Assembly: GCF_900101985.1 (NCBI RefSeq)
Contig: NZ_FNAR01000007.1
Span: 62,001 to 126,000 of the forward strand
Direction of reading: 5' to 3'
DNA: 64,000 nt
Source of the DNA: Bhargavaea beijingensis
GTDB taxonomy: Bacteria; Bacillota; Bacilli; Bacillales_A; Planococcaceae
The position numbers and the translations under genes were made by a program. The notes beneath the pieces were generated by a model. That model was not told where the DNA came from. It searched no databases and saw only the letters and a program-made list of their open reading frames with translations. Shown one piece after another: positions 50,960-61,466 of this stretch (position 1 is the stretch's first letter; every line of letters begins with the position of its first letter).

Positions 50960-51079
50960 TTGCCTGGAGACACGGCCTGTGGTATGATAAGTCCCGTGCT
51001 TCTGCGTGAAGCACTCGATTACGGTGTTCCGCTGCAAAGGCAAGTTGTGCATGAGCATCTGTAGTAAGGAGAGGAAAAC
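50960..51079 (+). promoter_or_regulatory. rplS promoter and structured 5' leader
   Basis: TTGCCT (50960-50965), a 17-base spacer and TATGAT (50983-50988) with a TGG extension form a promoter just after trmD. The ~85-base leader includes a GTGCTTC/GAAGCAC hairpin (near 50995-51014). Bacilli are known to have an L19 autoregulatory leader at this position; whether this one fits that structure was not tested. Confidence 0.55.
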
Positions 51080-51424
51080 ATGCAAAACATTATTGCAGAA
51101 ATCACGAAGGAACAACTTCGTACAGACCTTCCGGCATTCCGCCCGGGCGACACGGTACGTGTACACGTGAAAGTCGTCGAGGGTACGCGTGAGCGGATCC
51201 AGGTATACGAAGGGGTTGTCATCAAGCGTCGCGGCGGCGGCATCAGCGAGACATTCACAGTCCGCAAAATCTCCTACGGTGTAGGGGTTGAGCGTACTTT
51301 CCCTGTGCATACGCCAAAAATCGCGAAACTTGAAGTGATTCGCCGCGGTAAAGTTCGCCGTGCGAAGCTGTACTACCTCCGCAACCTTCGCGGAAAAGCT
51401 GCCCGCATCAAAGAAATCCGATAA
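51080..51424 (+). CDS. rplS: 50S ribosomal protein L19
   Basis: L19 sits at the subunit interface of the ribosome. The 114-residue protein shows [26 protein letters not shown] and [10 protein letters not shown], all typical. AAGGAGAGG precedes the ATG. A strong terminator follows. Confidence 0.98.
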   Translation: MQNIIAEITKEQLRTDLPAFRPGDTVRVHVKVVEGTRERIQVYEGVVIKRRGGGISETFTVRKISYGVGVERTFPVHTPKIAKLEVIRRGKVRRAKLYYLRNLRGKAARIKEIR

Positions 51425-51434
51425 TCGACATTCG

Positions 51435-51466
51435 AAAGGGGCCGGCCTGTCCGGCCCCTTTTCTTT
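51435..51466 (+). terminator. Terminator of rplS
   Basis: The 11-bp stem AAAGGGGCCGG / CCGGCCCCTTT with loop CCTGT is followed by TTCTTTTT. The T tract abuts the -35 box of the lepB promoter. Confidence 0.93.
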
Positions 51467-51495
51467 TTGCCTCAGTCTTTCATACACTCTATAAT
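51467..51495 (+). promoter_or_regulatory. Sigma-A promoter of lepB
   Basis: TTGCCT, a 17-base spacer and the perfect -10 TATAAT lie 30 bases before the lepB start, directly after the rplS terminator. Confidence 0.82.
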
Positions 51496-51525
51496 GGAAT
51501 CAGATTGAACAGGGAGGCCAACGGG

Positions 51526-52083
51526 ATGACAGAAGAGAAACAGAAAAATGAACTCTGGGAATGGACGAAAGTTCTTCTTATCGCGTTCGGGCTGGCTGCC
51601 ATCATCCGGTATTTCCTCTTTACGCCGATTGTCGTAGACGGGGAGTCCATGATGCCGACGCTCGAGGATGGAGACAAGATGATCGTCAACAAAATCGGAT
51701 ATACGATCGGTGAGCCGGAACGATTCGATATCGTCGTCTTCCATGCGCCGGAACAGAAAGACTACATCAAGCGGGTCATCGGGCTCCCGGGCGATCATAT
51801 CGAATACCGGGATGACCAGCTTTATATCAATGGGAAACCCTATGATGAACCGTACCTCGATAAGAAAAAGGAAGCCGTTACGGACGGAACGCTGACCGAA
51901 GACTTCACGCTCGAGGAAAAGATCCAGCGGGAAACCGTTCCGGAGGGCCATGTGTTTGTCATGGGAGATAACCGGCGGTACAGCAAGGATTCCCGCCACA
52001 TCGGCGTCATCCCGTTCGATGAGATCATCGGCAGCACGAGCCTGATCTTCTGGCCGATGGAAGATATCGGGTTCGTCAAGTGA
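51526..52083 (+). CDS. lepB: Signal peptidase I
   Basis: Type I signal peptidase cleaves secretory signal peptides outside the membrane. The 185-residue protein has one N-terminal membrane span (about 15-33), the catalytic Ser41 in GESMMPTL, the general base Lys82 in YIKRVIGLPGD, and the MGDNRRYSKDSR box. The ATG after GGGAGG is chosen over an in-frame TTG seven codons upstream that would contain the ribosome-binding site. It is of the Gram-positive (SipS-like) size class. Confidence 0.95.
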   Translation: MTEEKQKNELWEWTKVLLIAFGLAAIIRYFLFTPIVVDGESMMPTLEDGDKMIVNKIGYTIGEPERFDIVVFHAPEQKDYIKRVIGLPGDHIEYRDDQLYINGKPYDEPYLDKKKEAVTDGTLTEDFTLEEKIQRETVPEGHVFVMGDNRRYSKDSRHIGVIPFDEIIGSTSLIFWPMEDIGFVK

Positions 52084-52097
52084 CGGAGGTGTGATTC

Positions 52098-52949
52098 ATG
52101 ACAATCCAATGGTTCCCGGGACATATGGCGAAGGCAAGGCGGGAAGTGACCGAACAGCTGAAGATGGTCGACATCGTCTTCGAACTGATTGATGCCAGGC
52201 TTCCGCAGTCTTCCAGAAACCCGATGATCGATGACATTATCAGCCGGAAACCCCGTCTTGTCATCCTCAACAAGAAAGATATGGCAGACGATGCCGAGAC
52301 CGCCCGTTGGCTGGAGAAGTTCCGGGGAAGCGGAACCGAAGCGGTGGCGATCAACTCGCTTGACGGAAAAGGCCTGCAGCAGGTGAACAAGGTGGCCCAG
52401 CAGATCCTCAAGGAGAAATGGGAACGCATGAAGGCGAAAGGAATCCGGCCGAGGGCCATCCGCGCGATGATTGTCGGCATCCCGAATGTCGGAAAGTCGA
52501 CGCTCATCAACCGGCTTGCCAAAAAGAATATCGCCAAGACGGGCAATACGCCGGGCGTCACCAAAGCCCAGCAGTGGATCAAGGTAGGCAAAGAACTGGA
52601 ACTCCTCGATACGCCGGGCATCCTTTGGCCGAAGTTCGAGGACCCGGAGGCCGGCTATAAACTGGCGCTGACCGGGGCGATCAAGGATGCCATCACCGAC
52701 CAGCAGGAGCTGGCGGTTTATGCGCTCCAATTCCTCGAGGCACATTATCCCGACCGTCTTGAGGAACGCTATGGCTTCCGGTCGCTGGACGGCGACATAC
52801 CGGGTGCCTACGAGCGGATCGGCGAGCTCAGGAAGGTCTACGAAAAAGGCGGCACGATCGACTATGATAGCGTGTCCGAGCTGATCGTTCGCGATATCCG
52901 TGACCAGCAGCTCGGCAGACTGACGTTTGATTTTGCAGACGACGAATGA
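52098..52949 (+). CDS. rbgA: Ribosome biogenesis GTPase A (RbgA)
   Basis: RbgA (YlqF) is required for late 50S assembly. The 283-residue circularly permuted GTPase has NKKDMADD (G4) before [13 protein letters not shown] (G1) and [10 protein letters not shown] (G3), plus a C-terminal helical RNA-binding domain. The start [11 protein letters not shown] segment is typical. GGAGGTG precedes the ATG. Confidence 0.96.
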   Translation: MTIQWFPGHMAKARREVTEQLKMVDIVFELIDARLPQSSRNPMIDDIISRKPRLVILNKKDMADDAETARWLEKFRGSGTEAVAINSLDGKGLQQVNKVAQQILKEKWERMKAKGIRPRAIRAMIVGIPNVGKSTLINRLAKKNIAKTGNTPGVTKAQQWIKVGKELELLDTPGILWPKFEDPEAGYKLALTGAIKDAITDQQELAVYALQFLEAHYPDRLEERYGFRSLDGDIPGAYERIGELRKVYEKGGTIDYDSVSELIVRDIRDQQLGRLTFDFADDE

Positions 52950-52987
52950 ACAGGCACGCCGCCGAAAGGGGGCGTGCCTGTTCATTT
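52948..52987 (+). terminator. Terminator of lepB-rbgA
   Basis: A 13-bp perfect stem (GAACAGGCACGCC / GGCGTGCCTGTTC) overlaps the rbgA stop codon. The following T run is short (TTCATTTCC). Confidence 0.75.
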
Positions 52988-53039
52988 CCGCTTCCAGAGA
53001 GACGGGAACATACATAAGACAGGAAAGGCCTGATCAACA

Positions 53040-53858
53040 GTGGCGAAATTAACAATCAGTGAAGTGAGGGCATGGCTTGAAACGGCCGAAGAGGGGGATC
53101 CATACTTCCGCGAGCTGAAAAGCGACAGCCGTGCCGGCATCCGCAAACTGCTTGCTTCCTATGAGCGCAGAAAGGATAAAAGACGCCTTGAGCTTGAGCG
53201 GCATCTCGAAAAGGAACGATTCGACAACGGGTTCCGACTAAGCGCGGAGTCACCCGTGGCAGGCGTGGATGAAGCGGGGAGGGGGCCGCTTGCCGGTCCG
53301 GTGGTGACGGCAGCCGTCATCCTGCCGCCGTCGTGTCCTGAACTGTCGGGGCTGGATGATTCAAAGGCGATTTCCCGGGAGCGTCGGGAACGTCTGGCCG
53401 CTGTGATCAGGGAGCATGCGATCGCCTGGTCCGTCCACATTCAGCCGGCGGCGGAAATAGACCGGCTGAACATCTACGGGGCCACCCGTGAATCGATGGA
53501 AAAAGCGGTGGCCGGGCTGTCCGTGAAGCCGGAAACAGTCATCGCCGACGCCATGGCCCTCGAAGGGGAAGTCCCATGCCATCCGGTCGTGAAGGCAGAT
53601 GGGCTCAGCCTGTGTGTGGCGGCGGCATCCGTACTGGCCAAGACGGAGCGGGATGCCTATATGAAGAGGCTGCATGAACAATACCCCGCATACGGATTCG
53701 ACCGGCACTCCGGCTATGGAACTGCCGCTCACCTGGAAGCGCTCGAAGCGCATGGCCCATGTCCGGAACACCGGAAGACTTTCGCGCCGGTGGCCGGATT
53801 CCTTGTCGGAACCAGCGGAAAAGCGGTTCAGGAAAAGACAATTATGGACAACCTATGA
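53040..53858 (+). CDS. rnhB: Ribonuclease HII
   Basis: RNase HII removes ribonucleotides and RNA from RNA-DNA hybrids. The 272-residue protein has an N-terminal extension of about 70 residues, as in other Bacillales, then the [17 protein letters not shown] motif with catalytic Asp and Glu, the [11 protein letters not shown] segment and a later DAMAL/KADGLS region with the remaining acidic residues. The GTG start has AGGAAAGG about eleven bases upstream. B. subtilis ylqG and ylqH are absent after it. Confidence 0.94.
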   Translation: MAKLTISEVRAWLETAEEGDPYFRELKSDSRAGIRKLLASYERRKDKRRLELERHLEKERFDNGFRLSAESPVAGVDEAGRGPLAGPVVTAAVILPPSCPELSGLDDSKAISRERRERLAAVIREHAIAWSVHIQPAAEIDRLNIYGATRESMEKAVAGLSVKPETVIADAMALEGEVPCHPVVKADGLSLCVAAASVLAKTERDAYMKRLHEQYPAYGFDRHSGYGTAAHLEALEAHGPCPEHRKTFAPVAGFLVGTSGKAVQEKTIMDNL

Positions 53859-53873
53859 CGGGTTGATTACAAT
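53845..53873 (+). promoter_or_regulatory. Promoter of sucC-sucD
   Basis: TGGACA, a 17-base spacer and TACAAT overlap the last codons of rnhB and lie about 45 bases before sucC. Confidence 0.65.
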
Positions 53874-53919
53874 GGGGGATGGCAAGAAACTATTCAGCAG
53901 TTCGATTGGAGGATGTAAG

Positions 53920-55080
53920 ATGAATATCCATGAGTACCAAGGGAAACAGATTCTTCGCGACTACGGCGTCGCGGTACCAAACGGAATCGTTGCGTTTTCC
54001 CCTGAAGAGGCTGTCAAGGCGGCCAAGGAACTCGACACCAATGTATATGTCGTAAAAGCGCAGATCCATGCAGGCGGACGCGGAAAGGCCGGCGGCGTCA
54101 AAATCGCAAAGACGGTCGACGAAGTACGCGAATATGCGAAAGAGCTTCTCGGCAAGGTCCTGGTGACACATCAGACAGGCCCTGAAGGTAAAGAAGTCAA
54201 GCGCCTCTACATTGAAGAAGGCTCTGACATCCTCAAAGAGTACTACATCAGCCTCGTCGTTGACCGTGCAACAGACCGTGTTGTCCTCATGGGCTCCGAA
54301 GAAGGCGGCATGGACATCGAAGAAGTGGCGGAAGAAACACCGGAAAAGATTTTCAAGGAAGTCATCGATCCGGTTGTCGGCCTGACCGGATTCCAGGCAC
54401 GCCGCATGGCATTCAACATGAACATTCCTTCGAAGCTCGTCAACAAGGCAGCGAAGCTTTTCCTCGGCATCTATGAAGCTTTCATTGCAAAGGATGCATC
54501 CATCCTTGAAATCAACCCGCTCGTCGTGACCGGCGATGACCAGGTCGTGGCACTCGATGCGAAGTTCAATTTCGACTCGAACGCCCTTTACCGCCATGCT
54601 GACATCGTTGAGCTCCGCGACTTTGACGAAGAAGATCCGAAAGAGATCGAAGCGTCGAAATATGACCTCAGCTACGTATCCCTTGACGGCAACATCGGCT
54701 GCATGGTCAACGGTGCAGGACTTGCGATGTCCACAATGGACACCATCAACTTCTACGGCGGCAAGCCGGCCAACTTCCTCGACGTCGGCGGCGGCGCGAC
54801 TGCGGAGAAAGTTACCGAAGCGTTCAAGATCATCCTTTCCGATGAAAACGTCAAAGGGATCTTTGTCAACATTTTCGGCGGCATCATGAAGTGCGATATC
54901 ATCGCAGAAGGTGTCATCCAGGCAACAAAGCAGCTCGGCCTTGAAGTGCCACTTGTCGTCCGTCTTGAAGGGACGAACGTGGATGCGGGCAAGAAGCTTC
55001 TGAACGAATCCGGACTGAACATCACTGCAGCTGATTCCATGGCGGACGGCGCACAAAAAATTGTCGAACTCGTAGGCTAA
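53920..55080 (+). CDS. sucC: Succinyl-CoA synthetase beta subunit
   Basis: SucC with SucD interconverts succinyl-CoA and succinate with nucleotide phosphorylation in the TCA cycle. The 386-residue protein begins [17 protein letters not shown], contains the ATP-grasp segment [15 protein letters not shown], the EINPLVV metal motif and the C-terminal [12 protein letters not shown] segment. The ATG after GGAGG gives the standard length. The gene has A/U-ending codons somewhat more often than its neighbours, as expected of high expression (by eye only). Confidence 0.97.
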   Translation: MNIHEYQGKQILRDYGVAVPNGIVAFSPEEAVKAAKELDTNVYVVKAQIHAGGRGKAGGVKIAKTVDEVREYAKELLGKVLVTHQTGPEGKEVKRLYIEEGSDILKEYYISLVVDRATDRVVLMGSEEGGMDIEEVAEETPEKIFKEVIDPVVGLTGFQARRMAFNMNIPSKLVNKAAKLFLGIYEAFIAKDASILEINPLVVTGDDQVVALDAKFNFDSNALYRHADIVELRDFDEEDPKEIEASKYDLSYVSLDGNIGCMVNGAGLAMSTMDTINFYGGKPANFLDVGGGATAEKVTEAFKIILSDENVKGIFVNIFGGIMKCDIIAEGVIQATKQLGLEVPLVVRLEGTNVDAGKKLLNESGLNITAADSMADGAQKIVELVG

Positions 55081-55096
55081 GAAAGGCGGGAAAACG

Positions 55097-55999
55097 ATGG
55101 GCATTTATGTCGATAAGGATACAAAAGTACTTGTACAGGGAATCACGGGCTCTACAGCCCTCTTCCACACCAAGCAAATGTTGGAATACGGCACGAAGAT
55201 CGTTGCGGGTGTGACGCCAGGAAAAGGCGGCACGGAAGTTGAAGGCGTACCGGTTTTCAACACAGTCGAGGACGCAGTAAAGGAAACGGGCGCAACCGTC
55301 TCCGTCATCTATGTTCCGGCTCCGTTCGCGGCTGACGCGATTCTTGAAGCGGTCGACGCAGAGCTGGATCTTGCAATCTGCATCACCGAACACATTCCGG
55401 TGCTGGACATGGTTAAAGTGGTCCGCTACATGGAGGGCAAGAAAACGCGTCTCATCGGACCGAACTGCCCGGGCGTCATCACGGCGGACGAATGCAAGAT
55501 CGGAATCATGCCTGGCTATATCCACAAAAAGGGCCACGTAGGCGTCGTATCCCGTTCGGGAACCCTGACGTACGAAGCGGTTCACCAGCTGACCGAAGCA
55601 GGTGTCGGCCAGACGACAGCAGTCGGCATCGGCGGAGACCCTGTCAATGGCACAAACTTCATCGATGTACTCAAGGAATTCAACGAAGACCCTGAAACGC
55701 TCGCGGTTGTCATGATCGGTGAAATCGGCGGAACGGCCGAGGAAGAAGCGGCAGAATGGGTCAAAGCGAATATGACAAAGCCGGTCACAGGCTTTATCGG
55801 CGGACAGACCGCACCTCCAGGAAAGCGCATGGGCCACGCAGGCGCCATCATTTCCGGCGGCAAGGGAACTGCAGCCGAGAAAATCAAGGCGATGGAAGCA
55901 GCAGGCATCAAAGTTGCCGAAACACCATCCGTCATTGGAGAAACAATGATCAGCGTCCTGAAGGAAAAAGGTCTGTACGAAAAGTGCAAAACCCACTAA
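55097..55999 (+). CDS. sucD: Succinyl-CoA synthetase alpha subunit
   Basis: SucD holds the phosphohistidine and CoA site. The 300-residue protein begins with a CoA-binding Rossmann domain ([16 protein letters not shown]), has GPNCPGVIT, and the active His in [24 protein letters not shown] precedes the ATG, 16 bases after sucC. Confidence 0.98.
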   Translation: MGIYVDKDTKVLVQGITGSTALFHTKQMLEYGTKIVAGVTPGKGGTEVEGVPVFNTVEDAVKETGATVSVIYVPAPFAADAILEAVDAELDLAICITEHIPVLDMVKVVRYMEGKKTRLIGPNCPGVITADECKIGIMPGYIHKKGHVGVVSRSGTLTYEAVHQLTEAGVGQTTAVGIGGDPVNGTNFIDVLKEFNEDPETLAVVMIGEIGGTAEEEAAEWVKANMTKPVTGFIGGQTAPPGKRMGHAGAIISGGKGTAAEKIKAMEAAGIKVAETPSVIGETMISVLKEKGLYEKCKTH

Positions 56000-56003
56000 A
56001 ATG

Positions 56004-56034
56004 AAAGTGCGGCACATCCAGTGCCGCGCTTTTA
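56004..56034 (+). terminator. Terminator of sucCD
   Basis: The stem GCGGCAC / GTGCCGC with loop ATCCA extends by AAAG/CTTT and is followed by TTTTACTATTT. It starts five bases after the sucD stop and overlaps an in-frame upstream ATG of dprA, which is therefore not a likely start. Confidence 0.85.
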
Positions 56035-56066
56035 CTATTTCCGGAGACTTTGCGGGACAGGAGGTC

Positions 56067-56957
56067 ATGGTTATCGATCGGTTTGAAGATCGTCTGCTGG
56101 CACTGCACTATGTTTTTCCGGCACCGTTGAACCGGTTTGGCCGGCTGCTTGCGGCCGATCCCGGGCTGGAGGCGCTCCCCGATATGGGAATCGCCGAGCT
56201 GGCATTTTTACTGGACCTTGACACGGACAGAGCGGAGCTTCTCAGGAAGAAGCTCCGCCTGCATGCGGACCCCCCATACACAGAATTGTATGCCGCGAGC
56301 TCCATCACCCCCATCTTGTATAGCCACGTCCTCTACCCCCATTCACTTACCCAGCTGATCGATCCGCCGGCTGTTCTATACACCGCGGGCGACACATCTC
56401 TGTTATCCATGCAGAACAAAGCGGCCATCATCGGTTCGAGAAAAGCGACCGCCTACTCACGCATTGCCATGGAGAAAATCATCCCGCCGCTCGTCGGGCA
56501 GGGCTATGCCATCGTGAGCGGCCTTGCGATGGGTGCCGATGCGATGGCGCATGAGGCGGCCATCCGCCACGGCGGAAAGACGATCGGAGTCCTTGGAACC
56601 GGACTATCCCACCGGTACCCGAAGCAAAACAACGGCCTCTATGAAGTGATGCAGACCGGCCATCTTCTCGTTACCGAGTACCCGCCTTATGCCGGCCCGA
56701 AAAAGTGGCAGTTCCCGATGCGGAACCGGATCATCAGTGGTCTTTCCGATATTATCATCGTTACCGAAGCGGCCCGCCGGAGCGGGACGATGAGCACGAT
56801 CGACCATGCATTGGAGCACGGGAAGGATGTTCATGCTGTCCCGGGTCCGATTGATTCGCCGCTTTCCGCCGGCCCAAACCGGCTGATCCTGGAAGGCGCC
56901 GCGCCCGCTCTGGATGGCTATACAGTCCTGGGCGGGCCGCCAGGGGAACCGGTCTGA
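56067..56957 (+). CDS. dprA: DNA processing protein DprA/Smf
   Basis: DprA protects incoming single-stranded DNA and loads RecA during transformation. The Rossmann-like DprA domain is intact with IIGSRKATAYSR, VSGLAMGADAMAHEAA and TEAARRSGTMSTIDHALEHGK. The ATG at 56067 gives 296 residues, close to B. subtilis (297), and follows AGGAGG with unusually short spacing of two bases. An ATG at 56001 would add 22 residues but lies on the sucD terminator. A competence role in this organism is inferred only from the family. Confidence 0.9.
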   Translation: MVIDRFEDRLLALHYVFPAPLNRFGRLLAADPGLEALPDMGIAELAFLLDLDTDRAELLRKKLRLHADPPYTELYAASSITPILYSHVLYPHSLTQLIDPPAVLYTAGDTSLLSMQNKAAIIGSRKATAYSRIAMEKIIPPLVGQGYAIVSGLAMGADAMAHEAAIRHGGKTIGVLGTGLSHRYPKQNNGLYEVMQTGHLLVTEYPPYAGPKKWQFPMRNRIISGLSDIIIVTEAARRSGTMSTIDHALEHGKDVHAVPGPIDSPLSAGPNRLILEGAAPALDGYTVLGGPPGEPV

Positions 56958-57005
56958 ATATGAAGGCGGCCTGCTTCCGCGGAAAATGAGAGGAGCCGAA
57001 AATGG

Positions 57006-57034
57006 TTGCAATTATATAGAAGATAGTTTACATT
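57006..57034 (+). promoter_or_regulatory. Candidate promoter of topA
   Basis: TTGCAA, a 17-base spacer and TACATT lie about 50 bases before topA in a locally AT-rich stretch between dprA and topA. Confidence 0.5.
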
Positions 57035-57085
57035 TTCCATCAGGACTTTCTTTAGGTAACGTTCACCTCGAATGGAGGCACATCA

Positions 57086-59161
57086 ATGGCACCAGATTAT
57101 TTGGTCATCGTCGAGTCGCCTGCGAAGGCAAAGACGATTGAGAAATATTTAGGGAAGAAATACAAGGTAAAAGCATCAGTCGGCCATGTGCGGGATCTCC
57201 CGCGAAGCCAGACCGGCATCGATGTTGAAAACAATTACGAGCCAAAGTACATCACGATCCGCGGAAAAGGCCCGGTTCTCCAGGAACTGAAAAGTGCGGC
57301 CAAGAAAGCAAAAAAAGTCTTTCTCGCATCCGACCCCGACCGCGAAGGGGAAGCGATCGCATGGCACCTCGCACATTCCCTCGGCATCGACGAAGATTCC
57401 GAATGCCGGGTCGTGTTCAACGAAATCACAAAGGATGCGGTCAAAGAAGCATTCAAGCATCCGCGCGCAATCAATCGCGACCGGGTCGACGCCCAGCAGG
57501 CACGCCGCATCCTCGACCGTCTGGTCGGCTATAACATCAGTCCGATCCTCTGGAAAAAAGTGAAGAAGGGGCTCTCGGCGGGACGGGTCCAATCCGTTGC
57601 CCTCCGACTGATCATCGACCGGGAAAATGAGATCCGGAACTTCAAGCCGGAAGAGTACTGGTCGATCACCGGGCTGTTCGGCAAAGGGAAAAAAGAGTTC
57701 ACGGCCACGTTCCATGGTGACGGCAAAAAGAAAATCAAGCTGCCGGACAAACAGACCGTCGATACGATCCTTGCCAAACTGGACGGCCATGACTTTGAAG
57801 TCGCCGAGCTGGAGAAAAAAGAGCGGAAGCGCAACCCCGCTCCGCCCTTCACCACATCCTCCCTCCAGCAGGAAGCGGCACGCAAGCTGAACTTCCGGGC
57901 GCGTAAAACGATGATGCTCGCCCAGCAGCTTTACGAAGGAATCAACGTCGGCAAGGAAGGAAGCGTCGGTCTCATCACCTACATGCGTACCGACTCCACC
58001 CGGATCTCGGACACCGCGAAAAAAGAAGCCGGCGATTTCATCCTCTCCGAATACGGGAAGGACTACATGGCGCCGGGCGAGCGGACATCCAAGCAGAAAA
58101 ATGCCCAGGACGCGCACGAAGCGATCCGGCCGACCTCTGTACTGCGTACTCCGGCTTCTCTGAAGGCCGTCCTCTCGAACGATCAGCTGAAGCTTTACCG
58201 GCTGATCTGGGAACGGTTCATTGCGAGCCGGATGGCGCCTGCCGTACTGGATACCGTGACGGCCGACCTCAGGCAGGGGGAGGTCGTGTTCCGTGCAACC
58301 GGATCACAGGTCAAATTCCAGGGCTTCATGAAAGTCTACGTCGAAGGCGAGGACGACAAGGAAGACGTGAAGCAGAAAATGCTTCCACCCCTTGAAAAAG
58401 GCGATATCGTCAAAAGTCTCAAGATCGATCCGAAACAACACTTCACCCAGCCGCCTCCACGGTACTCGGAAGCACGTCTTGTCAAGACGATGGAAGAGCT
58501 CGGCATCGGCCGGCCTTCAACCTACGCACCGACGCTTGATACGATTCAGAAACGGGGCTATGTTTCTCTTGATGCCAAACGCTTCATCCCGACCGAGCTT
58601 GGGGAAATCGTCCACTCCCTTGTCAGTGAGTTTTTCCCGGAAATCATCGATGTCGAGTTTACGGCAGAGATGGAGAAAGACCTTGACAGCATCGAGGACG
58701 GAAAAAACGAATGGGTCAATGTCATCGATTCCTTCTACAAGGATTTTGAAAAGCGGCTGAAAGTTGCCGAGCAGGAAATGGAGAAAGTGGTCATCAAGGA
58801 TGAGCCGGCCGGCGAGGACTGCGAGAAGTGCGGTTCCCCGATGGTCATCAAGATGGGCCGCTACGGCAAGTTCATGGCTTGCTCGAACTTCCCGGACTGC
58901 CGGAACACCAAGCCGATCCTGAAGAAAATCGGCGTGGCCTGCCCAAAATGCAAAAAGGGAGAGGTCGTCGAACGCAAGAGCAAGACAAAGCGCATCTTCT
59001 ACAGCTGTGACCAGTATCCGGACTGTGATTTCATCTCATGGGACAAACCGGTTTCCAGGCCCTGCCCGAAATGCAGCAGCATGCTGGTAGAGAAAAAGCT
59101 GAAGAAGGGCAAGCAGATCCAATGCTCGGAATGCGACTATAAAGAACAACCGCAACAGTAA
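57086..59161 (+). CDS. topA: DNA topoisomerase I
   Basis: This type IA enzyme relaxes negative supercoils. The 691-residue protein has the Toprim domain ([28 protein letters not shown]), the active Tyr in [12 protein letters not shown], and three C-terminal four-cysteine zinc modules beginning [16 protein letters not shown] and [16 protein letters not shown] precedes the ATG. The length equals that of B. subtilis TopA. Confidence 0.97.
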   Translation: MAPDYLVIVESPAKAKTIEKYLGKKYKVKASVGHVRDLPRSQTGIDVENNYEPKYITIRGKGPVLQELKSAAKKAKKVFLASDPDREGEAIAWHLAHSLGIDEDSECRVVFNEITKDAVKEAFKHPRAINRDRVDAQQARRILDRLVGYNISPILWKKVKKGLSAGRVQSVALRLIIDRENEIRNFKPEEYWSITGLFGKGKKEFTATFHGDGKKKIKLPDKQTVDTILAKLDGHDFEVAELEKKERKRNPAPPFTTSSLQQEAARKLNFRARKTMMLAQQLYEGINVGKEGSVGLITYMRTDSTRISDTAKKEAGDFILSEYGKDYMAPGERTSKQKNAQDAHEAIRPTSVLRTPASLKAVLSNDQLKLYRLIWERFIASRMAPAVLDTVTADLRQGEVVFRATGSQVKFQGFMKVYVEGEDDKEDVKQKMLPPLEKGDIVKSLKIDPKQHFTQPPPRYSEARLVKTMEELGIGRPSTYAPTLDTIQKRGYVSLDAKRFIPTELGEIVHSLVSEFFPEIIDVEFTAEMEKDLDSIEDGKNEWVNVIDSFYKDFEKRLKVAEQEMEKVVIKDEPAGEDCEKCGSPMVIKMGRYGKFMACSNFPDCRNTKPILKKIGVACPKCKKGEVVERKSKTKRIFYSCDQYPDCDFISWDKPVSRPCPKCSSMLVEKKLKKGKQIQCSECDYKEQPQQ

Positions 59162-59179
59162 AAGGAGACACGATTTAAC

Positions 59180-60490
59180 ATGACACCAGTCGTCAACGTT
59201 ATCGGCGCGGGCCTCGCAGGCAGTGAGGCAGCCTGGCAGATCGCCAACCGCGGCGTCCGGGTCCGCCTGCATGAAATGCGCCCGGTCCGGCAGACGCCGG
59301 CACACCATACCGGCCAGTTTGCAGAACTTGTGTGCACGAACTCGCTACGTGCCAATAACCTCACGAATGCGGTAGGCGTCCTCAAAGAAGAAATGAGGAT
59401 TCTCGATTCCGTCATCATGCAGGCCGCGGATTCCAGCGCGGTGCCGGCAGGAGGCGCATTGGCAGTCGATCGCCATGACTTTGCCGGCCGCGTCACCGAA
59501 ACGGTCAAAAATCACTCTCTTGTCGAAGTGGTGAACGCTGAAGTGACGGAAATTCCGGAAGGCATCACGGTCATCGCGACCGGGCCGCTCACTTCGTCCT
59601 CTCTAGCCGAACAGATCAGCAGCCAGACAGGCGAGTACGATCTTTACTTCTACGACGCGGCGGCGCCGATCATCGAAAAGGATTCCATCGATATGGACAA
59701 GGTCTACCTGAAATCCCGCTATGATAAAGGGGAGGCCGCTTATCTGAACTGCCCAATGACCGAAGAGGAGTACAATCGCTTCTATGAGGCGCTCATCACG
59801 GCCGAGACGGTCGCCCTCAGGGACTTTGAAGAAGAAAAGTATTTCGAAGGCTGTATGCCGGTCGAAGAAATGGCCCGCCGCGGCAGGGATACCCTCCGGT
59901 TCGGCCCGATGAAACCGGTCGGCCTCGAGGATCCGAAAACCGGCAAAACCCCATACGCGGTTGTCCAGCTCCGACAGGACAATGCCGCAGCGACCCTCTA
60001 TAACATAGTCGGCTTCCAGAATCACATGAAGTGGGGACCGCAGAAAGAAGTAATCCGGCTGATCCCGGGACTCGAAAACGCAGACATTGTTCGTTACGGC
60101 GTCATTCACCGGAACATGTTCATCAATTCGCCACGTGTCCTGGAGCGCACTTATCAGCTCAAGGCGCGCAAAGACCTTTTCTTTGCCGGACAGATGACCG
60201 GTGTCGAAGGCTATGTGGAGTCGGCGGGCAGCGGCCTCGTGGCAGGCGTTAATGCAGCCCGCCTGGCGCTTGGCGAGGATCCTGTCGTCTTCCCGGCGGA
60301 AACGGCACTCGGAAGCTTGGCGCGTTATATCAGTGAAGCAGACCCTGCCAACTTCCAGCCGATGAATATCAATTTCGGGCTTTTCCCCACACTTGGGGAA
60401 AAAGTCAGGAAAAAAGCGGAGCGTGCGGAAAAGCAAGCTGGAAGAGCACTGGAAACAATTCGAAATTTCAAGAATACAATTGCACATTGA
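59180..60490 (+). CDS. trmFO: Folate-dependent tRNA (uracil-54-C5) methyltransferase
   Basis: TrmFO makes ribothymidine at position 54 using methylene-tetrahydrofolate and FAD. The 436-residue flavoprotein begins [15 protein letters not shown] and contains [11 protein letters not shown], the [11 protein letters not shown] segment and NFGLFP near the end. It is homologous to the GidA/MnmG family but the short size and position identify TrmFO. AAAGGAG precedes the ATG. Confidence 0.97.
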   Translation: MTPVVNVIGAGLAGSEAAWQIANRGVRVRLHEMRPVRQTPAHHTGQFAELVCTNSLRANNLTNAVGVLKEEMRILDSVIMQAADSSAVPAGGALAVDRHDFAGRVTETVKNHSLVEVVNAEVTEIPEGITVIATGPLTSSSLAEQISSQTGEYDLYFYDAAAPIIEKDSIDMDKVYLKSRYDKGEAAYLNCPMTEEEYNRFYEALITAETVALRDFEEEKYFEGCMPVEEMARRGRDTLRFGPMKPVGLEDPKTGKTPYAVVQLRQDNAAATLYNIVGFQNHMKWGPQKEVIRLIPGLENADIVRYGVIHRNMFINSPRVLERTYQLKARKDLFFAGQMTGVEGYVESAGSGLVAGVNAARLALGEDPVVFPAETALGSLARYISEADPANFQPMNINFGLFPTLGEKVRKKAERAEKQAGRALETIRNFKNTIAH

Positions 60491-60495
60491 TTGAA

Positions 60496-60535
60496 CAAAA
60501 GCCTCTAAATGCCTTATACTTTAGAGGCTTTTGTA
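60496..60535 (+). terminator. Terminator of topA-trmFO
   Basis: A 14-bp perfect stem (CAAAAGCCTCTAAA / TTTAGAGGCTTTTG) lies five bases after the trmFO stop, with T-rich sequence in and after the 3' arm. Confidence 0.9.
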
Positions 60536-60554
60536 GATTTCCGGAGGTGACGGA

Positions 60555-61454
60555 ATGAATGCCAGGCTAAAGCAGGCGGCAGAGGAGTTCCAGGCCTATA
60601 TCCGCCTGGAGCGAAACTTCTCTCCGCTGACCGTGGAAGGATACCGGAAAGACCTTGAAGAGTTTTTCTCTTTCCTGGAATCCGAAGGGATCGGAGAGCA
60701 GGAGGAGATCCGCTATCCGGTAGCACGTCTTTATGTGACCCGGCTATATGAGCGGGGGCTTGAGAGGGCGACCATCTCCAGGAAGATTTCATCTCTCCGT
60801 TCGTTCTTCAAATTTGCCAACACGCGCTTCGGCATCGACGACCAGGCATTCCGATCACTGTTTCATCCGAAGAAAGAGGAAAAGCTGCCCAAGTTCTTCT
60901 ATGAAGAAGAGATGGAGCAGCTTTTCGAAGCGAATGCGGGCAGCTCACCGAAGGAAATCCGGGACACGGCTCTTCTTGAGCTGCTCTATGCCACCGGCAT
61001 GCGGGTGTCTGAGCTGACCGGACTTACCGTTCAGGATGCCGATCTCGGGCTTGATATTGTCCGGGTCATGGGGAAGGGCCGCCGCGAGCGCTACATTCCC
61101 TTTGGCCATTTTGCCGCCGATGCACTCGGCAGGTATGTGGACAAGGCGCGTCCGGCCATCATGAAGGGGAACAAACATGACCGGCTGTTCGTCAATATGA
61201 GGGGGACTCCGCTGACTGACCGCGGAGTCCGGCATATCCTGGAGGAAATGGTCAAGAAGGCCGCACTCCATGTATCGATCCATCCGCATATGCTCCGTCA
61301 TACGTTCGCTACGCACTTGCTCAACAATGGTGCGGATATGCGTTCCGTCCAGGAGCTTCTCGGCCATGCCAGCCTGTCATCGACGCAGGTCTATACACAT
61401 GTGACGAAAGAACATCTGAGAAAAACGTACATGAACGCACATCCTAGAGCTTAA
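60555..61454 (+). CDS. xerC: Tyrosine recombinase XerC (CodV)
   Basis: XerC with XerD resolves chromosome dimers at dif. The 299-residue protein has an N-terminal SAM-like core-binding domain and a C-terminal catalytic domain with Arg in ATGMRVSELTGL, HxxR in HMLRHTFATHLL, His in LLGHASLSSTQ and the nucleophile Tyr in VYTHV. As in B. subtilis it opens the xerC-hslV-hslU-codY group; GGAGGTG precedes the ATG. Confidence 0.96.
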   Translation: MNARLKQAAEEFQAYIRLERNFSPLTVEGYRKDLEEFFSFLESEGIGEQEEIRYPVARLYVTRLYERGLERATISRKISSLRSFFKFANTRFGIDDQAFRSLFHPKKEEKLPKFFYEEEMEQLFEANAGSSPKEIRDTALLELLYATGMRVSELTGLTVQDADLGLDIVRVMGKGRRERYIPFGHFAADALGRYVDKARPAIMKGNKHDRLFVNMRGTPLTDRGVRHILEEMVKKAALHVSIHPHMLRHTFATHLLNNGADMRSVQELLGHASLSSTQVYTHVTKEHLRKTYMNAHPRA

Positions 61455-61466
61455 GGGGGAGAGGCA

